Source: Branchinecta lynchi
Taxonomy: Eukaryota > Arthropoda > Branchiopoda > Anostraca > Branchinectidae
Reading direction: 5' to 3'
Assembly: GCA_023053575.1 (NCBI GenBank)
Contig: JAKZAP010000003.1
Coordinates: 7,478,561-7,542,560, forward strand
Length of the DNA: 64,000 nt
The first letter of the stretch is position 1; each line of letters begins with the position of its first letter. The position numbers were made by a program, and so were the translations under genes. Below the pieces are notes generated by a model. That model was not told where the DNA came from. It saw only the letters and a list, made by a program, of their open reading frames with translations, and ran no database searches. Shown piece by piece: positions 56,590 through 64,000 of this stretch.

Positions 56590-59160
56590 ACATTCTAATC
56601 CACTAAGGACCTCACTGATTTTCACACGTGTTCCTTCTTTCGACGCGAGTCATGCTCCTGACGATCGTTTACGAGAAAATCTCTCGTCAGAAAAAAACCT
56701 TGTTATCTAAATTTGTCCGTGTTTTTGCAGTAAATAACGGGGCATTGGGAACGATTGGGAAACTCCCACTACCAATAACTATTTACATCTCTTTAACGCT
56801 TCTTTGACAAAACCTGTAACTGCCATTATCGCTTGACCGTGAAGACGACTTTAGGATACCAGGAAAGAGGAACCCATCTTCACCAAAAAATCTTACTCTC
56901 AAATCCGAGAGCCCCGCAGTCAGCTTGTGCTGAAGGAAATAGCTGTATTTAAAGTATTCAACTATTTTTTAAAATTAGATCATAAACAGTAAATAGTGCG
57001 AGGCGAGATATACTTTAAGGGCTTTCTAATTGGCGTATATTGCTTTTTTCGGCTTTTTTCGGCTTTTTTCTTAATCAGAAATCTTTCATAGAACTCTAAT
57101 CCAGGCTGGGAGAATGTACGGGAATTTTCCCGTAAACATGGCACTTGATAGGACTCGAGGGCTGAAGAATTTTGCTCGCAGTGCCTAGTTATCCTAGTTA
57201 AGTGGGGCTGGTGAGATTCGACGGATATAAGAGGGTACTCGAGCTCGCAGAGGAAAGGACGGTGACTAGACAGGAGAAAATGTCTAATCAGGCTGATAAA
57301 AAATAAAAAGATCGTCACTAGTCCTCGTCACAACATTCCGGCTGAAAACTTGATCGTGTTCAAAGAAAATACGCAGCTAAGGGGTCATGGTGTCAAAGTT
57401 GACCAGTCCAGCGACAGATGTCGTCAGTTAGGCATTTGGGGTCGTTCCGTGGAACTCCCTATCTTCTGTTTTAGAATTTCATAGAGAACTTTCTGATACA
57501 CAAAATTCATAAGGTTGACCCATCCAAATAACCAATCAAATTAAAACACTACATTCGTCATTTATTCATTTAAACGGATGCTTGCATAAAGCTCTTTCTC
57601 TAAAGCTCAGTTCTTGCACTGATGGGCGAGGGGTTGCCCACACTTTATTTTAGGTGTAGTTTACAGCAAGTGCCCGATGCCGGCACCGGTTGCCACGAGT
57701 TAGAACATTAAAATCAGCATGTTTAGGAGCGGAATCGTCTAATTTATCGCCAGCACCGCTGGTTTCGACCGGTGCCGGGAAAGGGTAGACAGCAGGTGCG
57801 GGGAAGTGGGTAACGTCTCGGGATTGCGAACCGGAACTTGATTAATCGATGTTTTGGTAGGCAAGAACGTACAAATATTGTGACTTTGAGCCTCTAATGC
57901 TAAGGCCTAAGGCCCATTGTGTGAGAAAAGAATACAGACGAGTAAGTTCACACAACTCCACCATTGCATTCGTTCCATTTTTGTCCCCAGATCAATAGGC
58001 GACACGGTAACTAAGATAATCCCTGGTTATTCTAGCGTCACTTACTCACAGAGCCTGAAATTTGGTCACGTGCCGTCATCGCGGGAAAAGAACCCCTAAT
58101 TGATATCTAATAAGATCCCGTCCCATCACTCCTCCAGGATATGCCTCCCCTTATCAGTAAGATCCTTGGGATATTCGCACATTCGTAATCGGATCCCATA
58201 ATGGTTATTTTGTAACGGGTGTCACGCGCCCCCCAAACCTTGTCTTTTGGTCATTAGTGTGAAAAATAACAGCGGTACTCAACGGGGGGTTAAGGGGGAC
58301 AATTGGATGAGGAATCGTGAGAAAAAGATGATTTTCTGCGGAATTAAGTCGGCATGACTGCGGGTGGCGCTTGATAGGAAGTTATGGTTAAAGCTTGCTT
58401 GTACTACTCGACTCGGTACTGCGCGGGGTTGTTGTAAAAAAAATAACTACATACAAATATCTGCTATTTAAGTTTGAGATTGTTATACATGAACGATGGT
58501 TAGAGCTCTGCGTGGTGTTCAGTGTTAAAAGCTTAAAGGAACATCGATTGTCATTTTTGAGATTTCGAACACCCGGTACGTAGTTTTTATCCCCCTTGAC
58601 GGCAGTCCGCTGATTTTTTTTTTTTCATTTTCAACGTGGGCTCTTTTCGAGACGGATCGCGCTCCACTTATTGCTTCCTGCTTTCGAGAAGTTTATTGGT
58701 CAGAAATACCGGTTATCCAAGTTTCTCCATGTTTCTTACAAAGCAAAGGGAGCTGCGGGAGGCAGAAAATATCCGAGACGGGTCTGTAATCTTTGGGAAA
58801 CCCAGCAGAATTTCAAAGGAGTATGTTCGCATGTTCGATTACTGAAACATAATTTGTGTCTACTGTGACATGTGCTTTAACAAAGCTGAATATTACTTGT
58901 TAGTAGGCTATTGTTTATTTCACACAAAATACGAGAAGTACACTGTTCAACAAAACGACGCAAGAAATTTGCTAAGCTCATTGAATGTCATCGATCTCAT
59001 TGAATAGTTCACGCACCAGCGATAAAGAGGACCGGCTGTATAAAAGGGTTAATTTGCTTTCCGTGACCGATGGCTGGTATTAGGATTTTTCAGAAAAAAC
59101 GTACGGTTGTGTTCACAATAATAATAAGATGGTACTTGCCTATTTCATTTCAAGTCTGTT
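56590..59160. other. Intergenic stretch, no gene recognised
   Basis: Apart from the GCCGGCACCGG repeat at 57.7 kb and pieces of the KTAK repeat at 56.66 and 58.68 kb, nothing is identified. The first Vsx exons were looked for on the minus strand and not found. Confidence 0.35.
57665..57790 (+). repeat. GCCGGCACCGG repeat, copy 2
   Basis: Inverse match to the copy at 16.2 kb, with GATGCCGGCACCGGTTGCCA, AACATTAAAATCAGCATGTT and ACCGGTGCCGGG. Confidence 0.6.
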
Positions 59161-59361
59161 TATTCTACAGTCAAGTACGTTGAATAAATAAAAAAATAAA
59201 AAATAAATTGTTTTTTTTGCTAAAGTACCAAAAGAAGAGATAACCGTCGGGAAAACGAGGAAGGGCAGGACACCTGTTCTGATGTTTTTTCTTCTCGTTC
59301 CTTAAGACAGGAGCCCAGAAGGTAGGATTCCTGTTTAGGTCGACATTGAAAGGGGAGTAGG

Positions 59362-59569
59362 CAAGGCCGTATCCAGGGGGGGGGGGGTTAGGGGGTTGAC
59401 CCCCCCCCCCCCCCCCGAAACTTACAAAAATAACGATTTTTATAGGCTGTTCACTCTGATCTATGTGTTTTTTTTTAGCTTTTTTGTCCGACCAGCAGGC
59501 ACCCCCCCCCCCCCCCCCGAAGCGCAACCCCCCCCCCCCCCCCGAAATAAATTCCTGGATACGGGCCTG
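59362..59569. mobile_element. hAT-like miniature element with G/C tracts (GTATCCAGG family), copy A
   Basis: Flanked by a perfect 8-bp duplication GGAGTAGG (59354-59361, 59570-59577). Terminal repeats are CAAGGCCGTATCCAGG and CCTGGATACGGGCCTG. The core reads CTTACAAAAATAACGATTTT and CTTTTTTGTCCGACCAGCAG, between long G and C runs. The frames across it are shadows. Confidence 0.85.
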
Positions 59570-59782
59570 GGAGTAGGCCTGTTCCAGCAACGTATCTTAC
59601 TAGAAATGTTCTTTCCACGCTGAAATAGCCATGCTATTTGTGTTAGCGCTTGTTGACTCCATCCAGCCTTTCTGCTCCCCGACGCGGCGGCTGGACGCAA
59701 AATATTTGGAAACTGAATGCGCCGCGGTTAAAATTTTCTGAAACCGAGTCACCGAGTCCCAAAAAAAAGATAGACCTGATGG

Positions 59783-59944
59783 CAAGGCCGTATCCAGGGG
59801 GGTTAGGGGGCTAACCCCCCTCCCAAACATACAAAAAATAATAATTTGTATACTTTTCTCTCTGATGTATCTGTTTTTGTACTTTTTTGTCCGACCAGCA
59901 GGCACCCCCCCCCCCCCCGAAATAAAGTCCTGGATAAGGGCCTG
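59783..59944. mobile_element. hAT-like miniature element, GTATCCAGG family, copy B
   Basis: Perfect 8-bp duplication CCTGATGG (59775-59782, 59945-59952). Same ends and core as copy A, 162 bp, lying about 210 bp from copy A. Confidence 0.85.
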
Positions 59945-60100
59945 CCTGATGGCCTACCATGTCTTCCAAAACGGAGAATAATACTTTGAACCTTATGCGT
60001 GGAAGAGTTGTGGGCGGACCATGAAGGTTTCGCCGAAGTTTCCGTTGCGTGCCTAGCAAAAGCCGGCTAGCCGGATAAGCGCTAAAACGTCGTAGGTAAA

Positions 60101-60695
60101 CAAGACCAAAGGTTTTGATGGGATCCCAAAAATTCAATATTTGATCCAGACAATTGGGTCTTGTCTACGGCCAAAAAGCTAATCATCTGAGAAAACCAAG
60201 TTCAGATATGGATTCAGCATGTTTGTGTTTACCCCTATAAGTCATATCAATTTTGACGAAAACTTCCTGCCTTACTTCTGCGAATTTCCCGGTTTCGTCC
60301 GAATTCCGGAACTACCTGTCCGGCAAAAAAAAAGCTAAAATTGAACGTTTCTTCTTTCCCCTATATCGAACATCTAATCAACTTCAAATTAAAATTTTAC
60401 TTAAAACAAATTTTCCGGTTCCAGCCGGATTCCGGGCGAACCATACGTCCGGGTACAAAATGACTGTCATACTCGGATACAGCATCTCTTTTTACTCCTA
60501 AATCGGATATCTAATCAAATACAAATACTTTTAACAATTTTCCGGTTTTTGCCGGATTCCGGGCGAACTACTTGCCCGGCGAGAAAATTATTTTCACCAT
60601 CGTGTTCAGCATGTCTTCCTACCCCTACAACGAACATATAATTCACAGGTTTTCCGGTTTTAGCCGGATTCCAGACTAACTACTTGTCCGGCGAA
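60101..60695 (+). repeat. Family B repeat, copy with about four subunits
   Basis: Its head is CAAGACCAAAGGTTTTGATG, then subunits containing CCGGATTCCGGGCGAACTA. The last runs directly into a GTGAGTCC-type foldback fragment at 60695. Confidence 0.72.
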
Positions 60696-60778
60696 TACGG
60701 GGAGTGAGTCCCCTTAACAAACAAAAACGCGGGGACTCCTCAAGTGGAGTCCTCGGGCAACGGCGAGAATACACCTCT
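60695..60778. mobile_element. GAGGACTCC-family foldback fragment
   Basis: GAATACGGGGAGTGAGTCCC, then GCGGGGACTCCTCAAGTGGAG, match the right end of the element at 12.06-12.47 kb. Confidence 0.65.
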
Positions 60779-61270
60779 AGGAGCCCTGGATCTCGATGTC
60801 CCGGCCTCGATGTCAAGCTTTCCGCGTATTTTCACCCCCATTCACATTCCTCTGGAGCGTTCGATTGTAATCGAATTAACGCATCTCCTTCTGGTCAAAC
60901 GACGGGGGGTCGGGGACTCCAAATTGAATTGATCAGAAAGCGATTGGGTGTTAATAAAGATTTATAGGACGATTTCTTCTGAGCGGTGAAAGCCAAGGGC
61001 CGCAGATGGCATGAGCGGATGAATAGCAGCTTTCGACTAACTCAATTACGATCGCTTTACTCAGATTTGCTTGGGTTACGAAGGGGGGTACTAATCGCTA
61101 TGCTCTATAATGTGATAATGTTGATTGAAAGCTGTGTCATTTATAAGATCATGCCAATATTTGTAACAAGGTTAATTGATCCACGGAATCTTCTTAAACA
61201 AGTTGATTGATAACTGAAAAATGAGTGACCAACAATAGGATATGGATGATTGCTGTGAACACAACTGTAC

Positions 61271-61456
61271 CAAGGCCGTATCCAGGAGGAGAGGGGTTAG
61301 GGGGTTGAAACCCCCGCCCCCCCCCCCCCCGAAACACACAAAAATAATGATTTGTATAGGCTTTTCCCTCTGATCTATGTGTTTTTGTACTTTTTTGTCC
61401 GACCAGCAGGCAATAACCCCCCCCCCCCCCCGAAATAAATTCCTGGATACGGCCTG
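61271..61456. mobile_element. hAT-like miniature element, GTATCCAGG family, copy C
   Basis: Perfect 8-bp duplication AACTGTAC (61263-61270, 61457-61464). It inserted into one copy of a local duplication whose other copy (about 61800-61950) lacks it. Confidence 0.87.
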
Positions 61457-61554
61457 AACTGTACCCTTTCTTTCTTTAAAATCCTAGCACTAGAAAGCAC
61501 TATTCAAAGTTATTATTCAACTATTCACAGCTATTCACTATTCAACTCCTGCAG

Positions 61555-61715
61555 GCTGTTCACCAGAACGAGGGTTGTCGTTCCGGGCAGTTTTACTGTC
61601 TGTACCGTAGACTATGCTACTGCCCTGAACTGCCAGATGGTATATTGTCCAGTTCTTTTATTTATGTGACGTATAATGTCATGAATTAAAATATAATGAT
61701 TGATTGATTGAAAGA
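61555..61715 (+). mobile_element. Possible LINE 3' end with GATT-repeat tail
   Basis: A stretch ending TTTTATTTATGTGACG, then ATTAAAATATAATGATTGATTGATTG, has the form of a non-LTR 3' tail with short tandem repeats. No recognisable coding remains. Confidence 0.3.
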
Positions 61716-61959
61716 AATCAGACACCGAAGAAACACCGAGAAAATTTATCGCACATTTATAATATATAATATAAATTTACTTCAAAGGCTTATTGTCGCC
61801 ATCGCTATGCTCTATGATGTGATAAGATCATGCCAATTTTTTTAATAAGGTTTAACTGATCCACGGGATCTTCTTAAAAGGAATTAATTGAAAGCGGACA
61901 ATGAGTGACGCACCATTCCCAGTGGACAAGAATGATTACTGTGAACACAAATGTTCCCT

Positions 61960-63120
61960 TACTTCAAAATAGTAACACCAGCCAGCACTTTTCAGAGGAA
62001 ATAGACAACGAACTAACACTGAGGAAATAGTAGTAGTACCGCACAGACAAAAAGAAATAATACATCGACTTTAAAAGCTTGTTGTCGACATGAGCAAGTA
62101 ATTAAGTAATAAGTAAGTAATTTATTTCTGACCCATCAATTGAAAAGGGGAGTATGTAAAATAAAAGAAAAACAAATAAAATAAAACACAACAAATATAA
62201 AAACAAATTTTTCATTCATCGGCCAGAAAATAATGAAGATCGTCTTGTGCTGGCTGGGCCCTGCCGTCCATAATTTTTGGCCGACCCGACGAAATTTAAT
62301 CCTACAACAACAAAATCTGTATTTCTTACGAGTTGCTAACCCCAGCTCAACTGATAGCTTGATTACGTTGTCGACGAAGAATAAAGAAAACCACAGGGTA
62401 GCTTTTCTAGTATTTCCACAATTAATCTACTTTATCAGAATAACACTCTAAAAATGGTCACGGTCACAGATTGTGTTAAGGTGGTTAAACAAATATTTTT
62501 CTTTATCCAAGTTAGGTCGGCAACCTCATAAATAGCAACAAACGAAAAAGAAGCAAGAAAATAAAAATAAACGAAAATCAGCTCAGACTTCATTATACAA
62601 AGATACAAATGAACGAACACAAGTCTTCGCAAACCTCTGGTAGGCACATAGAATTTGTCACATTTGTTCAATAGCAGTAGCTCCTTTCCGAGGAAGCCTT
62701 TTCGCCAGATTTTCAGGAGCTTTTGAATTAAGGATTTAAACATAGTTCATGCATGGTAAATAATGCTTTGAACTCTGGCGGATTTCGCGAAGGCCGTAAA
62801 CCGGTCCCGGCGTTTTCAGCATCGCCCTTGGTTTTGACGATAAACACGAAAAATCATGCATAACTGTATTTCCAACCAATGAGCTAGTCACGAGCGAAAA
62901 GCTCACGGCGAAAAACAAGGAGATACGCCTAGTGCTATAAGGGTGGATGAAGATTACACTTGAAACTTTAGGGGCGATTTTAGGGACGTAGGGGTTAATC
63001 AGAAATGTTGATTGATTTTTACTTATAACCAGTCAAAATAAGCACAAACACGAAGACGGAGTAAATAAAGGAAGAAAAGGAAAACACGAAAGAATTAACG
63101 TCATATAGGTAGCTTTAATC
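61960..63120. other. AT-rich intergenic stretch
   Basis: A/T-rich simple sequence at 62090-62215 (AAGTAATAAGTAAGTAATTT). A 102-codon minus frame at 62435-62743 is hydrophobic but unrecognised. Confidence 0.3.
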
Positions 63121-63127
63121 TGAACAT

Positions 63128-63470
63128 CTCAAGAAGACACCAGAGAGTAGGGCGGGTCGTCATCATCGAACTTCCCGTCTGGATACTTCTCGAACAAACA
63201 ATTAGAAAAGGACCCTCCAACTGTCATGTATCAAACAACTTTCAGAAAAGTTACTATCTTGAAGAACTGCGAACGGGAAACTCCTATAAGTCTTCGAACA
63301 AGTCCCATCGCGTTAGTTCGCTTTAAGTGGGTCTCTTCATTCAAGAGGCTGAGGCTACGTGGAAAGAAAAGGCTCCTCTTTCTCATAGTTCCACCATACA
63401 CAAAGTACTTGAAACCGACTAGGCCTGAATTTTGAAAAACACCCCAAAGACGACTCGAGAATCCATCCAA
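63128..63470 (-). other. Candidate coding stretch of unknown family with one internal stop
   Basis: On the minus strand a frame of 79 codons (63470-63231) ends at TGA. After that single stop it stays open for 33 more codons (to TGA at 63133-63135), ending EKYPDGKFDDDDPPYSLVSS. The acidic, proline-rich C-terminus does not look like repeat shadow. It might be a pseudogene, or the second part might be a short terminal exon (possible acceptor ATGACAG). No family recognised; low confidence. Confidence 0.25.
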
Positions 63471-63479
63471 ACTTTTTAC

Positions 63480-64000
63480 AATTGTTCTGTTCCAAGTATT
63501 AGTTCGCTTAGTCAGGAAAACTCCATGTATGATGCGATGATGATATAGTAATCTTTTAAGGATGCTTCAATTTTCTTTTTTTTTCTTCTATTTATGTTTT
63601 TTTTTCATTTTCGTCCTTTCTCATTTCCTTTTCAAAACTTCGCCTTGACGTCTATGTCAAATGTAGTAATTAGTAGAATGCGTTAATTACACGTATCTAA
63701 ATTGTGAAAACTATTTCTACAGCCCAGCTGACTGTGAATCATAGTTTGGCTGCGTTGACACGGGAAAGATCCTGCGGAAATTGTTAGTGCTGAAAACATT
63801 TCCGTTATTTTTCCAATTTTTTTTCGTAAATTTTCACCAAGTGAAATTTTTTGTTGTTGTGTTGTTTGGGAGCCCTAGAGTGGGCAGGTTAAGCTTTTTT
63901 TTTTCCTTTCTTTCGTTCTATCCTTCCTCAAGCAACTTGTTTTCGTTGATGTTTTGGGGTTAGGCTACTTAGTCCTTTACAAGTAAGTCTCTGGGCATTG
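63480..64000. other. T-rich end of window
   Basis: Long T/C-rich runs (63560-63640, 63890-63920). A plus-strand frame of 60 codons is low-complexity Phe/Ser and not believed. Confidence 0.35.

Larger units (their letters stand above)
61095..61950. repeat. Local duplication of about 150 bp, split by a hAT-like element and other sequence
   Basis: 61097-61265 and 61805-61950 share GCTATGCTCTATNATGTGAT, AAGATCATGCCAAT, TGATCCACGGNATCTTCTTA and GTGAACACAANTGT. Only the first copy contains the miniature element. Confidence 0.75.

Noticed and set aside
59171..59590. 139 aa glycine-rich minus frame
   Set aside because: Crosses a miniature element with G tracts; not coding.
62435..62743. 102-codon hydrophobic minus frame
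   Set aside because: AT-rich composition explains Phe/Leu/Lys content; no domain or splice support.

Overview
The window is nuclear DNA from an intron-rich, repeat-rich animal, probably a bilaterian invertebrate. The clade cannot be fixed from sequence alone. The Vsx CVC domain reads like protostome members, and CDK20 is present, which to my recollection flies lack. Genes are split by GT-AG introns. Long open frames are rare, and most of the DNA is transposon relics, short inverted-repeat elements, tandem arrays and G/C homopolymer runs.

Four protein genes can be assembled from exons. (1) XPD/ERCC2, the TFIIH 5'-3' helicase, lies on the minus strand from 28.5 kb down to 3.2 kb. Nine exons give about the first 435 of roughly 760 residues; the 3' part was not found and probably lies beyond base 1. 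(2) A CDK20/CCRK-like kinase on the plus strand, 28.7-31.5 kb, has five exons and encodes 312 aa. It starts 186 bp from the XPD ATG, head to head, and its DFG motif reads DFS. (3) A small secreted Gly/Ala/Pro/Ser-rich protein of 184 aa lies on the minus strand at 31.5-32.8 kb. Its first coding exon is only an ATG, it has a well-placed TATA box and initiator, and its stop codon is 40 bp from that of CDK20. (4) The 3' half of a Vsx/Chx10/ceh-10 homeobox gene lies on the minus strand at 45.8-50.95 kb, with homeodomain helix 3, the CVC domain and a Q-rich tail. Its 5' exons are not recognised in the window.

Region by region: 1-3.2 kb holds repeats and a LINE 3' end. 3.2-28.5 kb is the XPD gene, with introns full of repeats: 430-bp-unit elements, LINE ORF1 and reverse-transcriptase relics, a long AAT microsatellite, a tRNA-derived SINE, and hAT-like elements with 8-bp target duplications. 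28.5-32.9 kb is a compact three-gene cluster. 33-45.7 kb is mostly repeats, including a foldback element with a 14-bp array and a five-copy 200-bp tandem array. 45.8-51 kb is Vsx. 51-64 kb is again repeats, with a cluster of hAT-like miniature elements at 54-61 kb, and one unexplained candidate coding stretch near 63.2 kb.

Functionally, XPD is the TFIIH helicase that anchors the CDK-activating kinase module, and CDK20 has been described as a CDK-activating-type kinase. The shared upstream region of these two genes is the most interesting gene-level arrangement. No search or alignment could be run; exon calls rest on reading frames, splice signals and remembered family sequences.
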